From assembly GCA_003952965.2 (NCBI GenBank), contig CM025850.1, positions 35,053,170 to 35,117,169 of the forward strand: 64,000 nt of DNA, given 5' to 3'. The translations under genes were made by a program, and so were the position numbers. Source of the stretch: Morella rubra. Its lineage: Eukaryota; Streptophyta; Magnoliopsida; Fagales; Myricaceae. Shown piece after piece: positions 28,658 through 43,600 of this stretch. Within the stretch, counting starts at the first letter, position 1; every line of letters starts with the position of its first letter. A model generated the notes under the pieces. It searched no databases. It was not told the origin of the DNA and worked only from the letters and a program-made list of their open reading frames with translations.

Positions 28658-31600
28658 ATAAATTACTTTGCACTATAACTTGTGTTCAAACAAGTTAATT
28701 TGTATTATTTTGCATTATTATTTAGCACAATAACTCTTTCTTGATTTATTATATTTATTTTCATCAATGATACGACATCTATTTATTAAATAAAATTAAT
28801 TTGGACTATTTTGTAATTATATTTGGGTCTATAGATCTTCCTTAATTTATTCGCTTGATTTATATCACTGTTAAGTCATTTTATTGTTAAACAAATTAAT
28901 CTTGATTCTTTTGCATTTATAATTTTGTCCATAAATCTCCCTTAATTTATTTGCTACATTTACTTTATCGTTAAGCAGTTTTATAGTAAGTTACTTCAAT
29001 ATCATTATTTGTATTCAAACTATCTAATTTGAACTGTTTTGAATTTATATTCTGCTCTATAACTCTTCCATAATTTATTTTCGTCATTTTCATTTGCACT
29101 TATATTTTGGTTTGCAGATCATCCTTAATTTAGCCGCTTGATTTACTTCATGATTAAGTTATTTTATTGTTAAAGACATTAGTTTGACTATTTTGCATTT
29201 ATATTTTGATCTTTAAATCTTAGGCAATATATTTTCGTCATTTTCTTCAATAATAAGGAATCTATTTATTAAATGAATTAATTTGGACTATTTTGCATTT
29301 ATATCCGAGTCTATAGATCTTCCTTAATTTATTCGCTCGATTTATTTCATCGTTAAGTCATTTTTTGTTAAACAAAATAATTTGGATTATTTTGATTTAT
29401 AATTTGGTCCATAAATCTCCCTTAATTTATTTGCTTCATTTACTTTATCGTTAAGTAATTTTATAGTTAAGTTACTTCATTATCATTATTTTGTATTCAA
29501 ACTAGCTAATTTGAACTGTTTTGCATTTATATTCTGCTCTATAACTCTTCCATAATTTATTTTTTTCATTTTCATCAACAATATGGCGTGTATTTATTAA
29601 ATAAATTAATTTGGACTATTTTGCACTTATATTTCGGTTTATAGATCATCGTTAAGTTATTTTTTTGTTAAAAAATTAATTTGGATTATTGTGCATTTTT
29701 ATTTTGGTCTATAAATCTCCCTTAATTTATTTGTTTCATTTACTTCGTCGTTAAGTTATTTTATTGTTAAGTTACTTGATCATCGCAAGCTTGTGTTCAA
29801 ACTAGTTAATTTGTATTGTTTTGCATTAATATTTTGCACTATAACTCTTTCTTGAATTATTTTATTTATTTTCATCAACGATACGGCATCTATTTATTAA
29901 ATAAATTAATTTGGACTATTTTGCATTTATATTTGGGTCTATAGATCTTCCTTAATTTATTCGCTTGATTTATATCCCTGTTAAGTCATTTTATTGTTAA
30001 ACAAATTAATTTGGACTCTTTTGCATTTATAATTTGGTCCATAAATCTCCTTAATTTATTTGCTACATTTACTTTATCGTTAAGTAGTTTTATAGTTAAG
30101 TTAATTCAATATCATTATTTTGTATTGAAACTATCTAATTTGAACTGTTTTGAATTTATATTCCGCTCTATAACTCTTCCATAATTTATTTTCGTCATTT
30201 TCATTTGCACTTATATTTTGGTTTGCAGATCATCCTTAATTTAGCCGCTTGATTTACTTCATGATTAAGTTATTTTATTGTTAAAGACATTAGTTTTGAC
30301 TATTTTGCATTTTATATTTTGATCTTTAAATCTTAGGCATATATTTCGTCATTTTCTTCAATAATAAGGTTATTAAATGAATTAATTTGGACTATTTTGC
30401 ATTTATATCCGAGTCTATAGATCTTCCTTAATTTATTCGCTCGATTTATTTCATCGTTAAGTCATTTTTTGTTAAACAAAATAATTTGGATTATTTTGAT
30501 TTATAATTTGGTCCATAAATCTCCCTTAATTTATTTGCTTCATTTACTTTATCGTTAAGTAATTTTATAGTTAAGTTACTTCATTATCAATATTTTGTAT
30601 TCAAACTTAGCTAATTTAAACTGTTTTGCATTTATATTCTGCTCTATAACTCTTCCATAATTTATTTTTTTCATTTTCATCAACAATATGGCGTGTATTT
30701 ATTAAATAAATTAATTTGGACTATTTTGCACTTATATTTCGGTTTATAGATCATCGTTAAGTTATTTTTTTGTTAAAAAAATTAATTTGGATTATTGTGC
30801 ATTTTTATTTTGGTCTATAAATCTCCCTTAATTTATTTGTTTCATTTACTTCGTCGTTAAGTTATTTTATTGTTAAGTTACTTGATCATCGCAAGCTTGT
30901 GTTCAAACTAGTTAATTTGTATTGTTTTGCATTAATATTTTGCACTATAACTCTTTCTTGAATTATTTTATTTATTTTCATCAATGATACGGCATCTATT
31001 TATTAAATAAATTAATTTGGACTATTTTGCATTTATATTTGGTCTATAGATCTTCCTTAATTTATTCGCTTGATTTATATCACCGTTAAGTCATTTTATT
31101 GTTAAACAAATTAATTTGGATTCTTTTGCATTTATAATTTGGTCCATAAATCTCCTTAATTTATTTGCTACATTTACTTTATCGTTAAGTAGTTTTATAG
31201 TTAAGTTACTTCAATATCATTATTTTGTATTGAAACTATCTAATTTGAACTGTTTTGAATTTATATTCCGCTCTATAACTCTTCCATAATTTATTTTTCC
31301 ATTTTCATTTGCACTTATATTTTGGTTTGCAGATCATCCTTAATTTAGCCGCTTGATTTACTTCATGATTAAGTTATTTTATTGTTAAAGACATTAGTTT
31401 TGACTATTTTGCATTTATATTTTGATCTTTAAATCTTAAGCAATATATTTTCGTCATTTTCTTCAATAATAAGGAATCTATTTATTAAATGAATTAATTT
31501 GGACTATTTTGCATTTATATCCGAGTCTATAGATCTTCCTTAATTTATTCGCTCGATTTATTTCATCGTTAAGTCATTTTTTGTTAAACAAAATAATTTG

Positions 31601-34600
31601 GATTATTTTCCATTTATAATTTGGTCCATAAATCTCCCTTAATTTATTTGCTTCATTTACTTTATCGTTAAGTAATTTTATAGTTAAGTTACTTCATTAT
31701 CATATTTTGTATTCAAATTAGCTAATTTAAACTGTTTTGCATTTATATTCTGCTCTATAACTCTTCCATAATTTATTTTTTTCATTTTCATCAACAATAT
31801 GGCGTGTATTTATTAATAAATTAATTTGGACTATTTTGCACTTATATTTCGGTTTATAGATCATCGTTAAGTTATTTTTTTGTTAAAAAATTAATTTGGA
31901 TTATTGTGCATTTTTATTTTGGTCTATAAATCTCCCTTAATTTATTTGTTTCATTTACTTCGTCGTTAAGTTATTTTATTGTTAAGTTACTTGATCATCG
32001 CAAGCTTGTGTTCAAACTAGTTAATTTGTATTGTTTTGCATTAATATTTTGCACTATAACTCTTTCTTGATTTATTATTTTTATTTTCATCAATGATACG
32101 ACATCTATTTATTAAATAAATTAATTTGGACTATTTTGCATTTATATTTGGGTCTATAGATCTTCCTTAATTTATTCGCTTGATTTATATCACCGTTAAG
32201 TCATTTTATTGTTAAACAAATTAATTGGATTCTTTTGCATTTATAATTTGGTCCATAAATCTCCCTTAATTTATTTGCTACATTTACTTTATCGTTAAGT
32301 AGTTTTATAGTTAAGTTACTTCAATATCATTATTTTGTATTGAAACTATCTAATTTGAACTGTTTTGAATTTATATTCCGCTCTATAACTCTTCCATAAT
32401 TTTTTTTCGTCATTTTCATTTGCACTTATATTTTGGTTTGCAGATCATCCTTAATTTAGCCGCTTGATTTACTTCATGATTAAGTTATTTTATTGTTAAA
32501 GACATTAGTTTGACTATTTTGCATTTATATTTTGATCTTTAAATCTTAAGCAATATATTTTCGTCATTTTCTTCAATAATAAGGAATCTATTTATTAAAT
32601 GAATTAATTTGGACTATTTTGCATTTATATCCGAGTCTATAGATCTTCCTTAATTTATTCGCTCGATTTATTTCATCGTTAAGTCATTTTTTGTTAAACA
32701 AAATAATTTGGATTATTTTGCATTTATAATTTGGTCCATAAATCTCCCTTAATTTATTTGCTTCATTTACTTTATCGTTAAGTAATTTTATAGTTAAGTT
32801 ACTTCATTATCATTATTTTGTATTCAAACAGCTAATTTGAACTGTTTTGCATTTATATTCTGCTATATAACTCTTCCATAATTTATTTTTTTCATTTTCA
32901 TCAACAATATGGCGTGTATTTATTAAATAAATTAATTTGGACTATTTTGCACTTATATTTCGGTTTATAGATCATCGTTAAGTTTTTTTTTGTTAAAAAA
33001 ATTAATTTGGATTATTGTGCATTTTTATTTTGGTCTATAAATCTCCCTTAATTTATTTGTTTCATTTACTTCGTCGTTAAGTTATTTTATTGTTAAGTTA
33101 CTTGATCATCGCAAGCTTGTGTTCAAACTAGTTAATTTGTATTGTTTTGCATTAATATTTTGCACTATAACTCTTTCTTGAATTATTTTATTTATTTTCA
33201 TCAATGATACGGCATCTATTTATTAAATAAATTAATTTGGACTATTTTGCATTTATATTTGGGTCTATAGATCTTCCTTAATTTATTCGCTTGATTTATA
33301 TCACGTTAAGTCATTTTATTGTTAAACAAATTAATTTGGATTCTTTGCATTTATAATTTGGTCCATAAATCTCCCTTAATTTATTTGCTACATTTACTTT
33401 ATCGTTAAGTAGTTTTATAGTTAAGTTACTTCAATATCATTATTTTGTATTCAAACTATCTAATTTGAACTGTTTTGAATTTATATTCTGCTCTATAACT
33501 CTTCCATAATTTTTTTTCGTCATTTTCATTTGCACTTATATTTTGGTTTGCAGATCATCCTTAATTTAGCCGCTTGATTTACTTCATGATTAAGTTATTT
33601 TATTGTTAAAGACATTTGTTTTGACTATTTTGCATTTATATTTTGATCTTTAAATCTTAAGCAATATATTTTCGTCATTTTCTTCAATAATAAGGAATCT
33701 ATTTATTAAATGAATTAATTTGGACTATTTTGCATTTATATCCGAGTCTATAGATCTTCCTTAATTTATTCGCTCGATTTATTTCATCGTTAAGTCATTT
33801 TTTGTTAAACAAAATAATTTGGATTATTTTCCATTTATAATTTGGTCCATAAATCTCCCTTAATTTATTTGCTTCATTTACTTTATCGTTAAGTAATTTT
33901 ATAGTTAAGTTACTTCATTATCATATTTTGTATTCAAATTAGCTAATTTAAACTGTTTCGCATTTATATTCTTCTCTATAACTCTTCCATAATTTATTTT
34001 TTTCATTTTCATCAACAATATGGCGTGTATTTATTAATAAATTAATTTGGACTATTTTGCACTTATATTTCGGTTTATAGATCATCGTTAAGTTATTTTT
34101 TTGTTAAAAAATTAATTTGGATTATTGTGCATTTTTATTTTGGTCTATAAATCTCCCTTAATTTATTTGTTTCATTTACTTCGTCGTTAAGTTATTACTT
34201 GATCATCGCAAGCTTGTGTTCAAACTAGTTAATTTGTATTGTTTTGCATTAATATTTTGCACTATAACTCTTTCTTGATTTATTATTTTTATTTTCATCA
34301 ATGATACGACATCTATTTATTAAATAAATTAATTTGGACTATTTTGCATTTATATTTGGTCTATAGATCTTCCTTAATTTATTCGCTTGATTTATATCAC
34401 CGTTAAGTCATTTTATTGTTAAACAAATTAATTTGGATTCTTTTGCATTTATAATTTGGTCCATAAATCCCTTAATTTATTTGCTACATTTACTTTATCG
34501 TTAAGTAGTTTTATAGTTAAGTTACTTCAATATCATTATTTTGTATTGAAACTATCTAATTTGAACTGTTTTGAATTTATATTCCGCTCTATAACTCTTC

Positions 34601-37600
34601 CATAATTTTTTTTCGTCATTTTCATTTGCACTTATATTTTGGTTTGCAGATCATCCTTAATTTAGCCGCTTGATTTACTTCATGATTAAGTTATTTTATT
34701 GTTAAAGACATTAGTTTGACTATTTTGCATTTATATTTTGATCTTTAAATCTTAGGCAATATATTTTCGTCATTTTCTTCAATAATATGGAATCTATTAT
34801 TAAATGAATTAATTTGGACTATTTTGCATTTATATCCGTCTATAGATCTTCCTTAATTTATTCGCTCGATTTATTTCATCGTTAAGTCATTTTTTGTTAA
34901 ACAAAATAATTTGGATTATTTTGCATTTATAATTTGGTCCATAAATCTCCCTTAATTTATTTGCTTCATTTACTTTATCGTTAAGTAATTTTATAGTTAA
35001 GTTACTTCATATCATTATTTTGTATTCAAACAAGCTAATTTGAACTGTTTTACATTTATATTCTGCTCTATAACTCTTCCATAATTTATTTTTTTCATTT
35101 TCATCAACAATATGGCGTGTATTTATTAAAAATTAATTTGGACTATTTTGCACTTATATTTCGGTTTATAGATCATCGTTAAGTTTTTTTTTTGTTAAAA
35201 AATTAATTTGGATTATTGTGCATTTTTATTTTGGTCTATAAATCTCCCTTAATTTATTTGTTTCATTTACTTCGTCGTTAAGTTATTTTATTGTTAAGTT
35301 ACTTGATCATCGCAAGCTTGTGTTCAAACTAGTTAATTTGTATTGTTTTGCATTAATATTTTGCACTATAACTCTTTCTTGAATTATTTTATTTATTTTC
35401 ATCAATGATACGGCATCTATTTATTAAATAAATTAATTTGGACTATTTTGCATTTATATTTGGGTCTATAGATCTTCCTTAATTTATTCGCTTGATTTAT
35501 ATCACCGTTAAGTCATTTTATTGTTAAACAAATTAATTTGGATTCTTTTGCATTTATAATTTGGTCCATAAATCTCCCTTAATTTATTTGCTACATTTAC
35601 TTTATCGTTAAGTAGTTTTATAGTTAAGTTACTTCAATATCATTATTTTGTATTCAAACTATCTAATTTGAACTGTTTTGAATTTATATTCCGCTCTATA
35701 ACTCTTCCATAATTTATTTTCGTCATTTTCATTTGCACTTATATTTTGGTTTGCAGATCATCCTTAATTTAGCCGCTTGATTTACTTCATGATTAAGTTA
35801 TTTTATTGTTAAAGACATTAGTTTTGACTATTTTGCATTTATATTTTGATCTTTAAATCTTAAGCAATATATTTTCGTCATTTTCTTCAATAATAAGGAA
35901 TCTATTTATTAAATAAATTAATTTGGACTATTTTGCATTTATATCCGAGTCTATAGATCTTCCTTAATTTATTCGCTCGATTTATTTCATCGTTAAGTCA
36001 TTTTTTGTTAAACAAAATAATTTGGATTATTTTGCATTTATAATTTGGTCCATAAATCTCCCTTAATTTATTTGCTTCTTTACTTTATCGTTAAGTAATT
36101 TTATAGTTAAGTTACTTCATTATCATTATTTTGTATTCAAACTAGCTAATTTGAACTGTTTTGCATTTATATTCTGCTCTATAACTCTTCCATAATTTAT
36201 TTTTTTCATTTTCATCAACAATATGGCGTGTATTTATTAAATAAATTAATTTGGACTATTTTGCACTTATATTTCGGTTTATAGATCATCGTTAAGTTAT
36301 TTTTTTTGTTAAAAAAATTAATTTGGATTATTGTGCATTTTTATTTTGGTCTATAAATCTCCCTTAATTTATTTGTTTCATTTACTTCGTCGTTAAGTTA
36401 TTTTATTGTTAAGTTACTTGATCATCGCAAGCTTGTGTTCAAACTAGTTAATTTGTATTGTTTTGCATTAATATTTTGCACTATAACTCTTTCTTGAATT
36501 TATTTTATTTATTTTCATCAATGATACGGCATCTATTTATTAAATAAATTAATTTGGACTATTTTGCATTTATATTTGGGTCTATAGATCTTCCTTAATT
36601 TATTCGCTTGATTTATATCACCGTTAAGTCATTTTATTGTTAAACAAATTAATTTGGATTCTTTTGCATTTATAATTTGGTCCATAAATCTCCCTTAATT
36701 TATTTGCTACATTTACTTTATCGTTAAGTAGTTTTATAGTTAAGTTACTTCAATATCATTATTTTGTATTCAAACTATCTAATTTGAACTGTTTTGAATT
36801 TATATTCCGCTCTATAACTCTTCCATAATTTATTTTCTCATTTTCATTTGCACTTATATTTTGGTTTGCAGATCATCCTTAATTTAGCCGCTTGATTTAC
36901 TTCATGATTAAGTTATTTTATTGTTAAAGATTAGTTTTGACTATTTTGCATTTATATTTTGATCTTTAAATCTTAGGCAATGGCATTTTTAAATAAATTA
37001 ATTTGGACTATTTTGCACTTATATTTCGGTTTATAGATCATCGTTAAGTTATTTTTTTGTTAAAAAATTAATTTGGATTATTGTGCATTTTTATTTTGGT
37101 CTATAAATCTCCCTTAATTATTTGTTTCATTTACTTCGTCGTTAAGTTATTTTATTGTTAAGTTACTTGATCATCGCAAGCTTGTGTTCAAACTAGTTAA
37201 TTTGTATTGTTTTGCATTAATATTTTGCACTATAACTCTTTCTTGAATTATTTTATTTATTTTCATCAATGATACGGCATCTATTTATTAAATAAATTAA
37301 TTTGGACTATTTTGCATTTATATTTGGTCTATAGATCTTCCTTAATTTATTCGCTTGATTTATATCACCGTTAAGTCATTTTATTGTTAAACAAATTAAT
37401 TTGGATTCTTTTGCATTTATAATTTGGTCCATAAATCTCCCTTAATTTATTTGCTACATTTACTTTATCGTTAAGTAGTTTTATAGTTAAGTTACTTCAA
37501 TATCATTATTTTGTATTCAAACTATCTAATTTGAACTGTTTTGAATTTATATTCTGCTCTATAACTCTTCCATAATTTATTTTCGTCATTTTCATTTGCA

Positions 37601-40600
37601 CTTATATTTTGGTTTGCAGATCATCCTTAATTTAGCCGCTTGATTTACTTCATGATTAAGTTATTTTATTGTTAAAGACATTAGTTTTGACTATTTTGCA
37701 TTTATATTTTGATCTTTAAATCTTAAGCAATATATTTTCGTCATTTTCTTCAATAATAAGGAATCTATTTATTAAATGAATTAATTTGGACTATTTTGCA
37801 TTTATATCCGAGTCTATAGATCTTCCTTAATTTATTCGCTCGATTTATTTCATCGTTAAGTCATTTTTTGTTAAACAAATAATTTGGATTATTTTGCATT
37901 TATAATTTGGTCCATAAATCTCCCTTAATTTATTTGCTTCATTTACTTTATCGTTAAGTAATTTTATAGTTAAGTTACTTCATTATCATTATTTTGTATT
38001 CAAACTAGCTAATTTGAACTGTTTTGCATTTATATTCTGCTCTATAACTCTTCCATAATTTATTTTTTTCATTTTCATCAACAATATGGCGTGTATTTAT
38101 TAAATAAATTAATTTGGACTATTTTGCACTTATATTTCGGTTTATAGATCATCGTTAAGTTATTTTTTTGTTAAAAAAATTAATTTGGATTATTGTGCAT
38201 TTTTATTTTGGTCTATAAATCTCCCTTAATTTATTTGTTTCATTTACTTCGTCGTTAAGTTATTTTATTGTTAAGTTACTTGATCATCGCAAGCTTGTGT
38301 TCAAACTAGTTAATTTGTATTGTTTTGCATTAATATTTTGCACTATAACTCTTTCTTGAATTATTTTATTTATTTTCATCAATGATACGGCATCTATTTA
38401 TTAAATAAATTAATTTGGACTATTTTGCATTTATATTTGGGTCTATAGATCTTCCTTAATTTATTCGCTTGATTTATATCACCGTTAAGTCATTTTATTG
38501 TTAAACAAATTAATTTGGATTCTTTTGCATTTATAATTTGGTCCATAAATCTCCCTTAATTTATTTGCTACATTTACTTTATCGTTAAGTAGTTTTATAG
38601 TTAAGTTACTTCAATATCATTATTTTGTATTCAAACTATCTAATTTGAACTGTTTTGAATTTATATTCTGCTCTATAACTCTTCCATAATTTTTTTTCGT
38701 CATTTTCATTTGCACTTATATTTTGGTTTGCAGATCATCCTTAATTTAGCCGCTTGATTTACTTCATGATTAAGTTATTTTATTGTTAAAGACATTAGTT
38801 TTGACTATTTTGCATTTATATTTTGATCTTTAAATCTTAAGCAATATATTTTCGTCATTTTCTTCAATAATAAGGAATCTATTTATTAAATGAATTAATT
38901 TGGACTATTTTGCATTTATATCCGAGTCTATAGATCTTCCTTAATTTATTCGCTCGATTTATTTCATCGTTAAGTCATTTTTTGTTAAACAAAAAATTTG
39001 GATTATTTTCATTTATAATTTGGTCCATAAATCTCCTTAATTTATTTGCTTCATTTACTTTATCGTTAAGTAATTTTATAGTTAAGTTACTTCATTATCA
39101 TTATTTTGTATTCAAACTAGCTAATTTAAACTGTTTTGCATTTATATTCTTCTCTATAACTCTTCCATAATTTATTTTTTTCATTTTCATCAACAATATG
39201 GCGTGTATTTATTAAATAAATTAATTTGGACTATTTTGCACTTATATTTCGGTTTATAGATCATCGTTAAGTTATTTTTTTTGTTAAAAAAATTAATTTG
39301 GATTATTGTGCATTTTTATTTTGGTCTATAAATCTCCCTTAATTTATTTGTTTCATTTACTTCGTCGTTAAGTTATTTTATTGTTAAGTTACTTGATCAT
39401 CGCAAGCTTGTGTTCAAACTAGTTAATTTGTATTGTTTTGCATTAATATTTTGCACTATAACTCTTTCTTGAATTATTTTATTTATTTTCATCAATGATA
39501 CGGCATCTATTTATTAAATAAATTAATTTGGACTATTTTGCATTTATATTTGGGTCTATAGATCTTCCTTAATTTATTCGCTTGATTTATCACGTTAAGT
39601 CATTTTATTGTTAAACAAATTAATTTGGATTCTTTTGCATTTATAATTTGGTCCATAAATCTCCCTTAATTTATTTGCTACATTTACTTTATCGTTAAGT
39701 AGTTTTATAGTTAAGTTACTTCAATATCATTATTTTGTATTCAAACTATCTAATTTGAACTGTTTTGAATTTATATTCCGCTCTATAACTCTTCCATAAT
39801 TTATTTTCGTCATTTTCATTTGCACTTATATTTTGGTTTGCAGATCATCCTTAATTTAGCCGCTTGATTTACTTCATGATTAAGTTATTTTATTGTTAAA
39901 GACATTAGTTTTGACTATTTTGCATTTATATTTTGATCTTTAAATCTTAAGCAATATATTTTCGTCATTTTCTCAATAATAAGGAATCTATTTATTAAAT
40001 GAATTAATTTGGACTATTTTGCATTTATATCCGAGTCTATAGATCTTCCTTAATTTATTCGCTCGATTTATTTCATCGTTAAGTCATTTTTTGTTAAACA
40101 AATAATTTGGATTATTTTGCATTTATAATTTGGTCCATAAATCTCCCTTAATTTATTTGCTTCATTTACTTTATCGTTAAGTAATTTTATAGTTAAGTTA
40201 CTTCATTATCATTATTTTGTATTCAAACTAGCTAATTTGAACTGTTTTGCATTTATATTCTGCTCTATAACTCTTCCATAATTTATTTTTTTCATTTTCA
40301 TCAACAATATGGCGTGTATTTATTAAATAAATTAATTTGGACTATTTTGCACTTATATTTCGGTTTATAGATCATCGTTAAGTTTTTTTTTGTTAAAAAA
40401 ATTAATTTGGATTATTGTGCATTTTTATTTTGGTCTATAAATCTCCCTTAATTTATTTGTTTCATTTACTTCGTCGTTAAGTTATTTTATTGTTAAGTTA
40501 CTTGATCATCGCAAGCTTGTGTTCAAACTAGTTAATTTGTATTGTTTTGCATTAATATTTTGCACTATAACTCTTTCTTGAATTATTTTATTTTTTCATC

Positions 40601-43600
40601 AATGATACGGCATCTATTTATTAAATAAATTAATTTGGACTATTTTGCATTTATATTTGGGTCTATAGATCTTCCTTAATTTATTCGCTTGATTTATATC
40701 ACCGTTAAGTCATTTTATTGTTAACAAATTAATTTGGATTTTTGCATTTATAATTTGGTCCATAAATCTCCCTTAATTTTTTGCTACATTTACTTTATCG
40801 TTAAGTAGTTTTATAGTTAAGTTACTTCAATATCATTATTTTGTATTCAAACTATCTAATTTGAACTGTTTTGAATTTATATTCTGCTCTATAACTCTTC
40901 CATAATTTATTTTCGTCATTTTCATTTGCACTTATATTTTGGTTTGCAGATCATCCTTAATTTAGCCGCTTGATTTACTTCATGATTAAGTTATTTTATT
41001 GTTAAAGACATTAGTTTTGACTATTTTGCATTTATATTTTGATCTTTAAATCTTAAGCAATATATTTTCGTCATTTTCTTCAATAATAAGGAATCTATTT
41101 ATTAAATGAATTAATTTGGACTATTTTGCATTTATATCCGAGTCTATAGATCTTCCTTAATTTATTCGCTCGATTTATTTCATCGTTAAGTCATTTTTTG
41201 TTAAAAAAATAATTTGGATTATTTTGCATTTATAATTTGGTCCATAAATCTCCCTTAATTTATTTGCTTCATTTACTTTATCGTTAAGTAATTTTATAGT
41301 TAAGTTACTTCATTATCATTATTTTGTATTCAAACTAGCTAATTTGAACTGTTTTGCATTTATATTCTGCTCTATAACTCTTCCATAATTTATTTTTTTC
41401 ATTTTCATCAACAATATGGCGTGTATTTATTAAATAAATTAATTTGGACTATTTTGCACTTATATTTCGGTTTATAGATCATCGTTAAGTTATTTTTTTT
41501 GTTAAAAAAATTAATTTGGATTATTGTGCATTTTTATTTTGGTCTATAAATCTCCCTTAATTTATTTGTTTCATTTACTTCGTCGTTAAGTTATTTTATT
41601 GTTAAGTTACTTGATCATCGCAAGCTTGTGTTCAAACTAGTTAATTTGTATTGTTTTGCATTAATATTTTGCACTATAACTCTTTCTTGAATTATTTTAT
41701 TTATTTTCATCAATGATACGGCATCTATTTATTAAATAAATTAATTTGGACTATTTTGCATTTATATTTTGGTCTATAGATCTTCCTTAATTTATTCGCT
41801 TGATTTATATCACCGTTAAGTCATTTTATTGTTAAACAAATTAATTTGGATTCCTTTGCATTTATAATTTGGTCCATAAATCTCCCTTAATTTATTTGCT
41901 ACATTTACTTTATCGTTAAGTAGTTTTATAGTTAAGTTACTTCAATATCATTATTTTGTATTCAAACTATCTAATTTGAACTGTTTTGAATTTATATTCT
42001 GCTCTATAACTCTTCCATAATTTTTTTCGTCATTTTCATTTGCACTTATATTTTGGTTTGCAGATCATCCTTAATTTAGCCGCTTGATTTACTTCATGAT
42101 TAAGTTATTTTATTGTTAAAGACATTAGTTTTGACTATTTTGCATTTATATTTTGATCTTTAAATCTTAAGCAATATATTTTCGTCATTTTCTTCAATAA
42201 TAAGGAATCTATTTATTAAATGAATTAATTTGGACTATTTTGCATTTATATCCGAGTCTATAGATCTTCCTTAATTTATTCGCTCGATTTATTTCATCGT
42301 TAAGTCATTTTTTGTTAAACAAAATAATTTGGATTATTTTCCATTTATAATTTGGTCCATAAATCTCCCTTAATTTATTTGCTTCATTTACTTTATCGTT
42401 AAGTAATTTTATAGTTAAGTTACTTCATTATCATTATTTTGTATTCAAACTAGCTAATTTGAACTGTTTTGCATTTATATTCTGCTCTATAACTCTTCCA
42501 TAATTTATTTTTTCATTTTCATCAACAATATGGCGTGTATTTATTAAATAAATTAATTTGGACTATTTTGCACTTATATTTCGGTTTATAGATCATCGTT
42601 AAGTTATTTTTTTTGTTAAAAAAATTAATTTGGATTATTCTGCATTTTTATTTTGGTCTATAAATCTCCCTTAATTTATTTGTTTCATTTACTTCGTCGT
42701 TAAGTTATTTTATTGTTAAGTTACTTGATCATCGCAAGCTTGTGTTCAAACTAGTTAATTTGTATTGTTTTGCATTAATATTTTGCACTATAACTCTTTC
42801 TTGAATTATTTTTTTATTTTCATCAATGATACGGCATCTATTTATTAAATAAATTAATTTGGACGATTTTTAATTTATATTTGGGTCTATAGATCTTCCT
42901 TAATTTATTCGCTTGATTTATATCACCGTTAAGTCATTTTATTGTTAAACAAATTAATTTGGATTATTTTGCATTTATAATTTGGTCCATAAATCTCCCT
43001 TAATTTATTTGCTACATTTACTTTATCGTTAAGTAGTTTTATAGTTAAGTTAATTCAATATCATTATTTTGTATTCAAACTATCTAATTTGAGCTGTTTT
43101 GAATTTATATTCCGCTCTATAACTCTTCCATAATTTATTTTCGTCATTTTCATTTGCACTTATATATTTGGTTTGCAGATCATCCTTAATTTAGCCGCTT
43201 GATTTACTTCATGATTAAGTTATTTTATTGTTAAAGACATTAGTTTTTGACTATTTTGCATTTATATTTTGATCTTTAAATCTTAAGCAATATATTTTCG
43301 TCATTTTCTTCAATAATAAGGAATCTATTTATTAAATGAATTAATTTGGACTATTTTGCATTTATATCCGAGTCTATAGATCTTCCTTAATTTATTCGCT
43401 CGATTTATTTCATCGTTAAGTCATTTTTTGTTAAACAAAATAATTTGGATTATTTTGCATTTATAATTTTGTCCATAAATCTCCTTTAATTTATTTGCTT
43501 CTTTTACTTTATCGTTAAGTAATTTTATAGTTAAGTTACTTCATTATCAATATTTTGTATTCAAACTAGCTAATTTGAACTGTTTTGCATTTATATTCTG

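Noticed and set aside
38982-39170. Open frame of 62 codons in the satellite
   Set aside because: It exists in only one unit because of small indels and has no counterpart frame in the other copies.
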